Assembly (NCBI RefSeq): GCF_963576615.1
Contig: NC_088717.1
Span: forward strand, 13,460,108 to 13,524,107
Source of the DNA: Watersipora subatra
Taxonomy: Eukaryota > Bryozoa > Gymnolaemata > Cheilostomatida > Watersiporidae
DNA length: 64,000 nt
Reading direction: 5' to 3'
Shown: piece after piece, positions 47,901 through 58,600 of the stretch
How the letters are laid out: each line of letters starts with the position of its first letter
Position numbering within the stretch: the stretch's first letter is position 1
Translations under genes and position numbers: made by a program
The notes under the pieces: generated by a model
What the model was told of the DNA's origin: nothing
Database searches by the model: none
What the model saw: only the letters and a program-made list of their open reading frames with translations

Positions 47901-50900
47901 GAAAAAGAGAGGAAAACTCTGTATATTGATGATTATACCCATTATTTGTATTGCATGGTATAGATTATCAATTTGAGTTAACGTTTCAAGCTCAGTATGG
48001 TAAAGCCGGTACCAACCCTATCACTCTGATGACTGTAATATAAAAGATATGAAACCTATTTTTCCTAGTTTTGTAGTAGCATATATCTCAACCGCTAGTC
48101 ACACATTTATTATGAATGTAAAGCCAGTCATGTACTTTTCCCAAGAAGGTAGTTGGTTTAGTAAAATATGTTTTTAGTTACAATGTCATTCGTTAAGCTT
48201 GCATAAAACTTATTTGGTCGTAAGATATATGTTACTGACATAAAATGTTAATAAAAGGAAACATCATCTACTCATTTAGCCTCAAATAAGAACTCACTTA
48301 TATTTTCCCTTCGCACAGAGTTGATAAAGTGGCTCATGTTAGCAGCTTTAGCAGAGCATCATGGGTGAGAGAATTAATAGATCTATCCAAATTTTCACCA
48401 AAATAAAACTCACAGATCAGGGTAGTCCTTTCGCTTTCAAGTTGCTTCATTTTAGCTACTAATTTGCAGCGTAGTATCAAGGTCACCATATTTTATCAGC
48501 TGAGGCAGAAGAACGTCTACACAATGACCTTAAAAATGTTTTTGCAGCACAAACCTTGGAAATGGTTCAACATTCAGTCTCTGATATTTCTAATAGTAAT
48601 GTTGGCTCTCTTTGTTCCAGGCACTCTGCTTATGACACTGAGACTATTTTTCATTTGGTGCAAACGTTCAGCAATTCTCACAATTCCGACAATAATATCA
48701 CTGCCACTAGTTATAACTCTTCTTGGTAAATGTTTTTTCTAGATTTCAATGAAATACCTACCGCAAGTAAAATAATTTAATCAGGTGAGCAGTACAAATG
48801 GTTCATAACAACCTGACACTAAATCTTGCTCTAGTTCAGAGATTACAGCATAAACAATGACGAGCCTAGTACTACTTTCAGATAACTATTTTATTCATGA
48901 ATAGAAATGTTTGGTTATTACGCTGATACCTTACTCGCAAGTTTGTTTTTAAAATATTTTGTTAACCAGTCTGAGCTGCTCTTTTATCTAATTGAAAACC
49001 GATAGTTTTTGTTGTTCTACAAACTAAAAGAATTAAGTCAGGATTTTGTACCTTGACTGCAATATATTTTGCGCCAAATCTCATGCTAATTTTTTTTAAT
49101 TAATTGAAGCTTTCGGACAAAGGCTCTATCTTTTATGGCAAAATGTTGAGTAGACTTTATTCCAGGTTTTTTGGTAAAAAATTAATTTCGCTAGATTTAG
49201 CAAAACAATTATGTTGTGGAAGAGTTGAGTAACTTTGTAGCATAATTTGTACAGTCACGCTTGGCAGAGAGCATTTAATTTTTTTACTATTATTATGCAT
49301 TGCCAGAAGCCACGTGGTCTAGATCCACAGAAAAAAATTGGTCTTTCATTTCTCAAAAAGCTTCGCATCTGAAAGAACAACAATCAAAGGCAATAGGCGA
49401 TAAATGTTTATTTCCAAATATTTTTAAATGCCGAAGTATGTATATTTAGACAGTACCATGAGGACGGCGTACAACTCTGAATAAATATGCCGTATAGAAA
49501 GAAAGTTTTAATTATTGGAGCCTCCTGTATAAACACCCAGTCTTTGCTGTAGGAGAGAAGAATGTGCACTGTCAACACTGTGACTACACCTGCTATACGA
49601 AACAGAGGCTGAGAGCGCACATGATAAAGCACGATGAGAGCCGGCATCACCTCTGCCCGCTCTGCAATATGGCATTCAAGTCTAAACAGGCCTTGCGCAT
49701 GCACACAATGTACCATACTGGAGAGGCAGCGTTCTCGTGAGTGCCCACACCTTCGCTTGCTTAGGTCACTTGTTTTTTGATCTCTACTCATTGGGTTTAT
49801 GATTTTTTCAAAGCCACAGATAGTACATGCTTTATGATTGTTCAGTTATGACGTGATTTACCAGTATAGCAAGTTTTTACTGGATTAAAAGTATGTAGAT
49901 TTTTGATGGGCTTGTGGCCAAACATCATTTTTATTCCCATAACATTTAAACCTACATCCACCGTCGTATGTTTCAGTTGATGAACTTTCTGTTGCTACAA
50001 CATACAACTCACTATCATAACTACTCCGAAATGCTATTAGACTAACTTTAAAACATTTTTGTTCAACTCATTCGGTAATTCCTAATTTCTCTCCTTTTAT
50101 TTTTTTTGTATCTAATGAAAAACATTGTTTTGTGGATGATTATTAATGCCAATAGAAAGTTATACATACATCTACTTGTAGTGTTTTTATTGGGTCGATC
50201 TGTTCACAAGACTGTTTTCTGCTGTAGCTGTGATATCTGCGACTTCCGTACAGTGACAGAGATGCGACTGCGCAAGCACAAACTGCGTCATACAGATGAG
50301 AGGAACTACTCGTGCAACCTCTGTGGGAAGCGCTTTAAACAGCCTCATCATGTAACTCAGCACAGGTGAGCGAGACAGCCATATCTCTTTTAGTGTTTCA
50401 TTATTCAGAGATGCATCCCAAAGGTTTGACGAGAGGTGGAGGTCACATGGAAAGTGAATGAAACTTTGCGCTCCTCCAGCGCTTTCATTGTAAATTTGGT
50501 GAACTGCTTTTTTACCTTTTTATAAATTCTTAGTTTGCCTATTTATACACACAAAGGCAAGGCTTGAAGTCAATTTCATCGCTCATGGTATGAGTCTCTC
50601 CACATTTCATTACTCAAATTTTTGTAACTTTTGGTGTTGGCGAGTGTTACATCTCAACAGTAATAAAATTCTAGAAGTACATTTACCATATTTGTCCTAA
50701 GAAACATCGGGATTGGCGCGTGCTCTTCTCTTTCACAGAAACTGCTGACAAATTTGCAGTTTTCTCTCATAGCTCCAACAGTCTTGCAGTATTGTCTTTG
50801 TTTGTATTGTTGTCTGTGAACACATTTGTTTCACAGTGAGGTCAACTGATTGTGTGTCACTGAGAGTGTTGCAAGTTTTGAAAGCAAGAACTTGTCCCAT

Positions 50901-53900
50901 CTCCTGATTTATGCTAAAATCAATTCAAGATTTGCCTCCCTTAACCTGTATTTTATTCGACTATGAGTACAAGTAATGACTAAGTTATATAGCATATTTA
51001 GCAAGGTATAACAAATTTGCACAAAAGTTCAATTTCAGACCAAGAAAGTTAAAAAATATTTCGTTAAGATTTAATACTCAAGCGTTGTATTAAAAAATAA
51101 TAAAACGGTGTTCAGTTATAAGCTCTAATGACTTGTAACACTCTTAATTCCTTATTATTAGCATTGACCAACCCCATGGTATCCACAAACTTACAAACCA
51201 ATCAAAATCGATCTTTATTCCAAATTAGTGAGAAAGCAGGTCAATCGTCAGCCACATATTTGTTATTTTATTAGTTGTATAGTTTATATATTGTCAATTT
51301 CCTTTTGGAAATGTAATATTTTCACATAAGTTTTATGTACAACAGGTTTTTAAGTTAATCATGATCCCACACCTGACTTACATGAAGACTCACCTTGATC
51401 AACTCTAGCTACTTAAATATTTTAACCTACCATATATGAAGTTTTTATGGAAAGTGTAAGAACTCTCTGTGCACGTACTCTAATCATAAAGTATGTAATG
51501 TCCTCTTAAGGGTATGTAACAGCGCTAGCCATATTTACTGTTGAAATTTATAATAAACTCAAAGGGATAATTATTTAAAAACTCTGACAACTTATAGAAC
51601 AGATTGGAATGGCTCACCTAAACATCATCGAGGATAAGGCGTTCAACAATTTAATGAAAATAATTTAATGGATTGGTCATTAACATGGACCTCTGAAGTT
51701 GTGACATGCTTATGTGATGCCGTAACAGGTACTCAAAACAGCTCAGCTACTGATTTCTGTGGTAGTAAGGGATATAAAGTGACAGCTCTGTTTTGCTATG
51801 GTTCATTTTAGATCTACATATACAATTATCATTGTATCAGGTACTTCAATCCATGTTTACAGACAGCTAAACTTTCACAACACAACTGCAGGTTGTACAA
51901 AACATTGTACAGAAAGCATGAATACACAAGGCTGCTGTTTGGAACAACCAGCCTAGCACTAGTTTACCATGTCAACAATTGGAACAAACTTAGTATGGAC
52001 AAAAGCTGGGAATTTTAACTTTTCCAACAGCGTGCAAATGTCAAATGGTTAAAAATAAATGCATTCAAATGCATTCATAAAATGCTTTCAAATAAAGCTG
52101 TCAGTTGTATTGTTGCTCTTGCATAAATTGTGGTGTGCTCCAAAGATGACTTTCACAAATGCAACACAAGTACAAAAGAACATGCACACTTCTATTGCTT
52201 CTAACACTGATATGTCAAAAGCAAGTGTTTTTAAGAAAATTTCTAAGTCAGCCCTTGGTAGGTTTAGTGTTTTAAGGTTTGCTGTACTTTGCAAGTATGC
52301 GGTACTTCGGTTTTAATGGATGTCACAGTTATTCATGTTTGGTTGTAGGGACATAGTGCACCTTGGAAAGCCAAGTTATAGGGAAAGAAAAAGGATTGCC
52401 CTTCAACAGAGTGCAGCTGAGGCGCTGGGCAGTCTCAACACCACAGAGATCAATTTTGGAGGACAGACTTACGTGAGTGGCTCAGGCTAGCCTAGATATT
52501 ATTACCAAGTATCCATACAGGGGTAGTGTTGCGACGCCTGGGGTGGTGTGCCAGGCCCCAGCGCTACGCTCGGGCGACAAGCCAATCGTGTTTTCATAGG
52601 GCACTGAAGTGGGATGATGGTTGTGCGCTGCCTTTGTCAAGGTTGTATTGAATATAATTATAATGTATTTGTATGATATAAAAATTATTATTATCTTTTT
52701 AATATAGTATTAACATTTTTTTACCTTTTTATTGGCGTCTTTTAGCAGCTTGTAATAGTTAGATTTCATGAGCGTAAGCGATGTCTTACAGCGTCTTGGA
52801 GTTTTAATAAAATTAGTGTTGGTTTGCCAATTTCGACATCTTTAAATACAAATGTGAAATTTTTTTGCCATTCACCATCTAAGATTTTCTAAATGTCGTG
52901 CTTAATTGGGTAGTCATGGAATGTTTCGATTTCGGGGTTGGTTTATGCAGCCTTCTTTTCTGTCATTTTCAAGTAAAAACAGATAGATTAAAGTATTTTA
53001 ACAACAAAAATTTTGGCATATGGAGCAACAGGAAAGCAAGACCTGTGCACAATTACTACACTGTTGATCACTGAGGCGGTTTTCATGACACAAAGATGTC
53101 GCATCGCCCGAGGGTTTCGCTTCCAAACTGTGACACTGAACCATGACAAAATGAAAATGACATGGCTGTTTACATGAAGGAATTGCTGCACCATCTTAGG
53201 GTGTGTCGCTACGCTGTCGCTGTATGGAAACTTATTATAAGTTTGTATGGTTGCCATGTGATTGCCATTCTATCAGTGTAACCTGTCTGGTGATGTCACA
53301 ATATATTCTTATACACTTTTCATTCGTGAGTCCCATATCATATCTAGATTGCAAGCAGATACATGTAACACCAAAAGTTAGTTCAAGTAAACACACTCAT
53401 CCATCAGATCGGCAATTGATAAATTGAGTTGTTCAGCAATTTCGATGTACTCCTACAGACGGTGCTAAATGATGATGGCTCGACGACCTTAGTCGACCTG
53501 CAGGCAGCTGTTACACCAGCTAATCGTTCCGATGATACGCAGTATGTAATGGTAGAGACACCTGCAGGCTACCAGTATGTCGCTGTCGTCATGCCTGAGG
53601 AGGGCCAGTCTACTGAGTTACAGGGGGCAGCGGAACTACAGAGTTCTGAATTACAGGCTCCAGCACTGCAGAATACTGACTTGCAGACCTCTGGGTAACT
53701 TGTATAGAATCACTGATCCTGTGTACTGTTTAACAAGTGCTATCTAGTTTTTCTGGCTGATGGTTAGCTTTCTGGCTGATGGTAATTAGCTTTCTGGCTG
53801 ATGGTAATCTTTCTGGCTGGTGGTAATCTTTCTGGCTGATGGTAATCTTTCTGGCTGGTGGTAATCTTTCTGGCTGATGGTAATCTTTCTGGCTGGTGGT

Positions 53901-54616
53901 AATCTTTCTGGCTGATGGTAATCTTTCTGGCTGGTGGTAATCTTTCTGGCTGATGGTAATCTTTCTGGCTGGTGGTAATCTTTCTGGCTGGTGGTATTCT
54001 TTCTGGCTGATGGTATTCTTTCTGGCTGGTGGTAATCTTTCTGGCTGATGGTAGTCTTTCTGGCTGATGGTAATCTTTCTGGCTGATGGTAATCTTTCTG
54101 GCTGGTGGTAATCTTTCTGGCTGGTGGTAATCTTTCTGGCTGGTGGTATTCTTTCTGGCTGATGGTAATCTTTTTGGCTGATGGTAATCTTTCTGGCTGG
54201 TGGTAATCTTTCTGGCTGATGGTATTCTTTCTGGCAAGGGGATTTTCATGAAGTGATTGTCAGTGATTTTGTTAATCTTTCTAAAGACTGGTAGTTATGT
54301 GAGTTTTTTATGGCAAACAGGGGTTTTGCAAATAGCTGTTTTCTTTACCTTTATGAAACACTCAGTTTTCTAAAGTAATTTTGAGAGAATAGTAAAAGTC
54401 ACACCGCTTTTATTTCACATTCAGTGAGTGACATAGCCTGTGTTCTGTAGGCTTGCGGAAGATGAAACACCAACTACTGTTAATGACACAACTAATCTAG
54501 ATGAATCGCAAATCCTGCTTTCACAGGCTACAGGAGTTTACTACACATCAGGTATCAGTGTCGGGGGAGACAACAACCAGTCTGTGGAAGCCCTGGTCTC
54601 TCTTCAGTCACAGTAA
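27613..54616 (+). CDS. AT-hook / 13-finger C2H2 protein, 15 exons, 831 aa
   Basis: Exons: 27613-27740, 31428-31556, 33331-33491, 34714-34847, 37773-38001, 40291-40422, 41314-41546, 45981-46144, 46764-46896, 47668-47872, 49553-49736, 50228-50365, 52349-52472, 53459-53694, 54451-54616. All junctions are GT/AG and all phases match (2496 bases). Residues 1-97 include a conserved-looking helix (EDAIQYFYTLHSG). An AT-hook lies at 98-105 (RPRGRPKG) and a second AT-hook-like motif at 262-267 (GRPRRR), separated by a very acidic stretch. Thirteen C2H2 fingers span 283-661, with irregular linkers in place of TGEKP. Fingers 4, 6, 7, 12 and 13 are split by introns. Residues 662-831 are Gln/Thr-rich and acidic (ELQSSELQAPALQ), typical of an activation domain. 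It is probably a nuclear DNA-binding regulator. I cannot name the orthologue; vertebrate ZNF335 also has 13 fingers, but number alone is not evidence. Confidence 0.92.
28720..29784 (+). mobile_element. piggyBac-like element, internally deleted, TTAA duplicated
   Basis: The element is 1065 bp with 13-bp perfect terminal inverted repeats (CCCTTTCGTGGGC) and TTAA on both sides (28716-28719 and 29785-29788), the hallmark of piggyBac insertion. Subterminal direct repeats are present: GGGCAGTGCGACGTTTTTG at about 28729 and 28773 on the left, and TTCGCCCA at 29736 and 29770 on the right. It encodes a shortened transposase-derived ORF. It is inserted inside the Tigger element 28106-30399, so it is the younger of the two. 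Confidence 0.92.
29074..29547 (+). CDS. Internally deleted piggyBac transposase ORF, 157 aa
   Basis: An intact ORF with ATG in good context (GTCATGG). Residues 1-90 are Ser/Asp-rich and acidic, like the N-termini of piggyBac transposases. Residues 95-122 hold the family N-terminal pattern (FIAMTGPVFTPVD and VEYFEKFF). The frame then jumps to the C-terminal cysteine-rich end (WCKDCDVGLCKRECFRKYHS). The whole catalytic DDD core, several hundred residues in full-length members, is missing, but the frame across the deletion is open. The product cannot transpose DNA by itself; it keeps only one half of the zinc-binding tail. Confidence 0.75.
   Translation: MATSKRTSRDYSHKASTSTKITKRFRDDSDFLDLVARDDSESGLNCDCNDFTSRSDSDERAGSSNDEDVSRSDASAWKNITNINRDKSPTIQQFIAMTGPVFTPVDAQPVEYFEKFFEPVNPGSTFLWELFVTRISTWCKDCDVGLCKRECFRKYHS
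30814..31180 (-). mobile_element. Helitron-like non-autonomous element
   Basis: The left end (ACTAGCGGAATGTCCGGCAT) is the reverse complement of the CTAGT-type 3' end shared with the elements at 42211 and 60079. Inside is a tRNA-like stretch on the + strand (GTAACTAAAATGGTAAGCC, GAGAGGTTCTGAGATAAAA). It also contains CCGTAACGGAGAGCTGTAGC, the seed of the minisatellite seen at 43591. Confidence 0.5.
31158..31245. repeat. 21-bp inverted repeat around (TA)n
   Basis: AACTGAGATTTATATATACAT (31158-31178) is repeated in exact inverse at 31225-31245, with TA-rich sequence between. It sits at the outer edge of the element 30814-31180. Confidence 0.8.
31549..31895 (+). repeat. 25-bp minisatellite carrying copies of the exon 2 splice donor
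   Basis: About 14 units of CAGAGGGTAAGTCACGCTCT plus TTATA start exactly at the end of exon 2. The genuine junction reads CAGTGG/GTAAGTC. Roughly nine units keep GTAAGT in the same context, so the intron begins with an array of decoy 5' splice sites. The likely origin is tandem duplication of the exon-intron boundary. Confidence 0.9.
32224..32550. repeat. 30/31-bp minisatellite
   Basis: About 11 units of CAACAATGATTTGAGTTAGG followed by TTCTGGCTGT, some with one extra G. It is in intron 2 of the zinc-finger gene. Confidence 0.9.
33683..34080. mobile_element. 398-bp TA-flanked short DNA transposon (MITE) with internal hairpin
   Basis: TA duplications (33681-33682, 34081-34082) flank inverted repeats CCGTACTTTTCGGACTGTTA and its counterpart ending TAGTCCAAAAAGTACAG. 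GCGGCTTAT-type motifs recur inside both ends. An inner foldback at about 33765-33837 pairs TTTTCTTTCACCGCTAG with its complement around CCGGAATTTCCGG. It codes for nothing. Confidence 0.85.
34490..34637. repeat. About 32-bp minisatellite
   Basis: Five copies of ATAATCACTCTCATATGACA followed by GACATGTTGGG. They end about 75 bases before the acceptor of exon 4 of the zinc-finger gene. Confidence 0.85.
35690..37049. mobile_element. 1.36-kb TA-flanked mariner/Tigger-like element
   Basis: The ends CCGTAAAACCTCTATGTCAACGCC and GGCGTTCGATTAAAGATTTTACAG are imperfect inverted repeats flanked by TA. Near the left end an 18-bp unit (GTGGCGGTCAAATAGAG) is repeated about six times (35741-35850), and part of it recurs at the right end. 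A minus-strand frame near 36480-36600 may be a transposase tail remnant; nothing intact remains. Confidence 0.65.
38700..38960 (-). mobile_element. tRNA-like module of a Helitron-like element (fragment)
   Basis: The + strand has TTTGTCTGTCCAGAG, as in related copies. The minus strand then shows A-box-like TGTAGTGGTTAG and B-box-like GAGTTCAATTCCCGT at tRNA spacing. The 3' end is not delimited. Confidence 0.4.
39200..39990 (+). mobile_element. Short TA-flanked transposon, CAGTGCACCCTCAGG family
   Basis: It begins after TA with CAGTGCACCCTCAGGATACG, and its body matches the element 62238-62951 in the same orientation (shared ACTTTATTG/TATTTAGTG, TTCTTACCTTCAAGAC and TTAGTATGTATT blocks). The right end is worn and approximate. 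Confidence 0.6.
41533..41691 (+). repeat. Triplicated 5' splice site after exon 7
   Basis: Three consecutive units of 50-57 bases start at the exon 7 boundary. Each contains CACAGTAAGGTG, then TAGTCTATAGGC and CTTTTCCTC. The first is the real junction (CACAGTAAG/GTGAGT), the second keeps a full donor, and the third has lost GAG from it. Confidence 0.9.
41804..41849. repeat. Nested inverted repeat
   Basis: Arms ATCAGAACCCGTGGT and its complement enclose a second palindrome (ATCAGC...GCTGAT). Confidence 0.8.
41900..42090. repeat. 31-bp minisatellite
   Basis: About six copies of GAATCGCATGTGGATTTGGA followed by GTTGTGCGCGT. The unit length is not a multiple of three, so the open frames over it are an effect of the repeat. 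Confidence 0.9.
42341..43573 (+). mobile_element. Tigger (pogo-type) transposon, 1233 bp
   Basis: TA is duplicated at 42339-42340 and 43574-43575. Terminal inverted repeats CAGTAATACTTCAACTTACG and CGTAAGTTGAAGTATGACTG pair with one mismatch. The interior has remains of a CENP-B-like helix-turn-helix (ITIDIKRKNIEKYAK and IELARQYDRTT, 42645-42735) and KQLAGDSVTETMICEKAGAI (about 42850-42910). The rest of the transposase is gone. It is dead and non-autonomous, of the same family as 28106-30399. Confidence 0.9.
43591..43950. repeat. 15-bp minisatellite, 24 near-identical copies
   Basis: CGCTGTAACGGAGAG is repeated 24 times with only three variant units. The unit equals five codons, so all frames stay open and give artificial pentapeptide proteins on both strands. 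The very low divergence points to recent expansion. The seed sequence is visible as a single copy in the related element at about 30947-30965. Confidence 0.95.
44839..44909. repeat. (TA)n microsatellite
   Basis: About 70 bases of uninterrupted TA directly abut the left end of the transposon at 44910. Confidence 0.95.
44910..45629. mobile_element. Tigger-like short element, left end eroded
   Basis: The right end GTTCGAGTTATCCATGTTTGACTG is followed by TA, and the left part carries the matching GCTCGAACACATGGTTAATTCG in inverse. The outermost left bases are lost in the TA microsatellite. A related piece (TCTATACTTTTTGATAAA block) recurs at about 47460-47620. Confidence 0.7.
53748..54236. repeat. 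19-bp minisatellite in the last intron
   Basis: About 25 units of TCTTTCTGGCTGATGGTAA, with A/G variation at one site (GATGG or GGTGG) and a few GTATT forms. It begins about 55 bases after exon 14 and fills much of intron 14. The 161-codon antisense frame over it is an effect of the repeat. Confidence 0.95.
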
Positions 54617-54892
54617 CTGCTGTGATTAGTTGTAGACTCGGTGTAGTTAGGGAGGTGACATGTGGTAGACTCTGCGAACGCATCACATATATTCCCTGAC
54701 TCTAAACTACATGTATTATTTATGAATTCTATCTTCACACTATTATTTATATATCTATCACCGCCAGCCATATAATTTCTTCAGAGTCGTGTCTTGAAAT
54801 GAATATCAACTTTCCATGTCTATTTTATAATTGAGACAACTAAATTGAAGATTTTTTACTCACTTGAATACAAAACTGTCAACTGAAAATTC

Positions 54893-55005
54893 TGTTACTG
54901 TAGAATACAACACGAGTATGCTGAACGTTCTGTTACTGTAGAATACAACACGAGTATACTGAACATTCTGGTACTGGAGAATACAACACGAGTATGCCAC
55001 AAATC
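54893..55005. repeat. Three copies of a 41-bp unit in the 3' UTR
   Basis: TTCTGTTACTGTAGAATACA followed by ACACGAGTATGCTGAAC is repeated three times, about 280 bases after the zinc-finger stop codon and before its likely polyadenylation signal. Confidence 0.8.
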
Positions 55006-55086
55006 TGAATGTTTGAAACAGTTCATCATTTGCATGTATCGAGGAATTTGTTCTGGCAGCTTCGTGTACTTTTCCTAGCTAAAAAT

Positions 55087-55092
55087 AATAAA
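55087..55092 (+). terminator. Polyadenylation signal of the zinc-finger gene (probable)
   Basis: AATAAA lies 471 bases after the stop at 54614-54616 and is the first strong candidate downstream. Confidence 0.5.
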
Positions 55093-55601
55093 GTTTGTTA
55101 AATCTTCTAAGAAATCCTTATTGGTATATAAATCAAATTTGCTGTAATTAAATTAAACTAAATAGATTAAATTTGATATGCAGCAGACATGTTCAAATGA
55201 CCTCAAACCAGTACCCCTAACTTCTGTAAGTGTATAAAAGACTTCCTTATCAATTGTAAGCTCATTGAACATAATGGTAGGAGGTGTCCGTCATCAGCCA
55301 GGTTTCCCTCGGTTGTCCCATCAATTAAGATTGTTGGTAAACGTGTAAAATCCTTCAGAATTTTCATCGTCGTTCAACCCGGCCAGCCATTTCACCTGAC
55401 TTTAGAAGTTGCATATACAACTTAAGACAAGACAGATGAGCATAGCTACAACCCTGGAGGGGTAAGTCCTCGGTTTCATCCTGGGCCCCCCTAATCTCTT
55501 TCATCGGCGTCTAATGTTTTAGTTTTACTACCTTGTTAGTCTTTGTGATTTTTGATTCGCAGCTTGCCTTCAAGAGTTTTTCAGAATTTGTAGACAATAG
55601 G

Positions 55602-58600
55602 ATGTCTGCCATGGCCTCGGTCTTGCATAGTCAATGGTAAGTCCCTAATATATTTTGTTACTGATTCGTTTACACATAATCTGTTATAATTGAGATAACA
55701 ATTTTATAAATTTGTACTGTGGGTTGTTTCATGCTGGTGCTGATCAAGTTCAAAGCTGAAGTTGTCAACTCTCTCTAAAGCCACATCAGCTTGAGAATTA
55801 CTTCTAGAAATGTATATAGTGTAACATGATTGGAGCTGTCGATGTATTTGAGGGCTGGCTAAGACTGAGTATAGAGACTTAGGCTATGTGACATCAATGA
55901 TATCAGCGCTGTCTTACCAAGGCAGCCAAGTTAGACAAAGGGAATAAAACATTCGTGAGTCATTCCTGTATTTTTCACAACTATATATATATTACATTAC
56001 ACTGAAAGGCTGCTATCACTTTCACCCTTGAAACATTTATGAATCATGAACCAATTACGATAACCAATCACGATGCAAGTATAGAAGAAAATCATTTAGC
56101 AAAATTACTTGGTATTCAATTTGGTGAAAATTTATGCTTTTCCGATCATCTTGACTGCGAAATATCCAAGACTAGACCAGCTGTTCACGCCTTGATCAAT
56201 CTCTGGAAAGTTGGCATAAAACCAAGAAGGCTAATATAATAATTGTTTTACCAGAGCAGAGTGTTATCAATTTCGTCATATGCAGCCCCCCATGCAGGGT
56301 CTATGCTTATCAGAGAGAGAGGGGGGAGAGAGAGGGAGAGAGAGAGATAGTGAAGCTAGAAAGACTGTGTTAAAGTGATGATGCTTCAGGAGGATGCCTC
56401 TAGCCCTTGGGGGGTCGAAGGTCTTTCAGTATATCGGAATCTCCGCTGTCTAAAATACTCTAACAGACTATCCTGTATACCCAACCATCTACTTCATAGC
56501 TACACCCACAAACAGAAAACCACTAAAAACAGCAGGAAAACATCTTGCCTCTCTTATATCTAAAACATTCTTATATCATAAGAGTTTCTTTTTAAATGCT
56601 ACTGAATTCCCATGTTACTATTTCTTTTGTCGATGCTGCCTGATTTGCCTTTGTCTGCATTAGACAGTGAAATAAAGTTAAGATCAAATCAAATATATTG
56701 TGGTAAAAGATGAAACAAAGGTAGGTCGACATGAACCTTATTATCACTTTAATTATTTATATTATTATTTATTTATTAGTATTTGGCCTTTGCAACTCCT
56801 AGGGAACCTGTGTTACTATGGAATGGCATTATAAAGCTTTGATTATCAGGTTATTCATAACCATTCACAGCTCAATGCCCATTCTCCACCTTCATCCGCT
56901 TGGCAATAATGTCTATATAACTCTCCCAAATGTTTCGGTGTTGCTTGGAAAGTTTGGGTGCTGACATTATTTCTGATGAGCTGTTTGCATAACGTTGGAT
57001 TTCAACAATGAGGTTCATCACTGTCTTTATATTATTATCATTGTAAAAGTTGGTCATGATTGCTCGTGTGTCAGTATGAGGGTCCTAATTTTCATTCTCA
57101 TCGTCTGCTGTTCTTCTGCCGATGCCAAACGTAAGTTGTGATAAGAAGTTGCATATTCTCTCTTTTCACAGATTTATCTGGTTGAATTATCAATCTCATA
57201 GATAATGTGTCTAGCACTATAGCTATTCCATTCATCGTCTATATTAATGAATACTATATGTAATTTGTGTTAGTCTGTGTAAATGTTATGCATTTCTATG
57301 TTTCACCCGATTTCATCCAAACTTCACATGCATAGATACGTAGATATACCAAAATATTTGGTTTCAAAACTCTATCTGGCTCTTGGCAACCAGCCTTGTA
57401 AATATCAACCTGATCGGAAGCTCAAAATGCGTTACTGCTTGCATGAAGGACAATTTCCCTCGTTGAACGCATTTATAGATGGTTGTTGTAAAAACAGTGT
57501 AACAGCTTGTGTTGTGAAAGCATCCATAAAAGCGTTCATGAATGAAGTCGGGCACAATCATTGTTGAACTGCCTAAGAGTGTAGTAGTCCAAAAATGATT
57601 GCGGACTGCTTCACTTTTTATTATTAATACAGTGCGCCCTCAGGTTACGATGCCCCTGTTATACAATTTTTTCACTTTATGATGTGAAACACGTTGTTTT
57701 TGTCATACGAGAACGGCAAAAACATCAAGTAGTAATTTGTGTTGAAAGTTTATACACGTGCTGCAAGCTATCTGCTTGACAAGGAAAGAAATCTCATACA
57801 ACGCTGGGCTTACTGCCAAAATTAAATATCAACTTTGGCAACCCTGCGTACCATAACTTGTTTAACTCAGCAAGAAGAAAAAAAACTTTTGGTGATCACA
57901 GCTTTCAAATTCTTATCAACGCTAAACGTTGCTTTTACATGTTTAAACTCTTTCTTAATTATGCAGTTAATGAAGGTTACAAAAAGCTATAAATTGAGTT
58001 AGAAAGCTTCAAAGATTTTCATGTCACCGCATAGTGGAGACCCATTAAAGCTAGGCGTGGCTAAAAGGGTTTTCATATAATGTTATGTTCTAATTTAAAT
58101 AATGATGGCATTGTTGAGAGGCATATCACATTAATATTGGCCTAAGTTGTTCCACAGCCTTGCATAGTCGGCAGCCATAAGACAAGTTTTTTTAATATAT
58201 CGCATTTCCTTCTTGCTGAGTTTATAAACAGCAAGTTCAATGCTACTTAAAGGTTGACTTGCAACAGAATTCACATTACAGTTATTTGGTATCATAAGAT
58301 TCACCATGTCTTACTCTGTTGTGTTGTAGGTGCAAAATATATGGGAATGTAATTACAAGCTCTTAAAAGCTAAAAAACAAACAGAAAATCGCAGCCACAC
58401 GAGACCGCCGTAGTTTAGATTCGCTTTCCAAATCGGCTCAAATGGGACGTAGTTGTTACAGGATGGTTTCTGTTTACACTTTTATGCAATCTCATTCGTC
58501 GAAATATCTTCACAAATATACTTCACGCGTTCAATAAAACCATGTCTATTGTTTTTACGCGTCTGTTTTATCGTCATCGTAATGCTGTCACTTTTAGCAT

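Noticed and set aside
48464-48742. 92-codon + frame with a hydrophobic, membrane-like segment in intron 10 of the zinc-finger gene
   Set aside because: It is AT-rich sequence with no splice support; hydrophobic runs are expected from T-rich codons.
53764-54249. 161-codon minus-strand frame (KITTSQKDYHQPER-like repeats)
   Set aside because: It is the antisense reading of the 19-bp intronic minisatellite within the zinc-finger gene.
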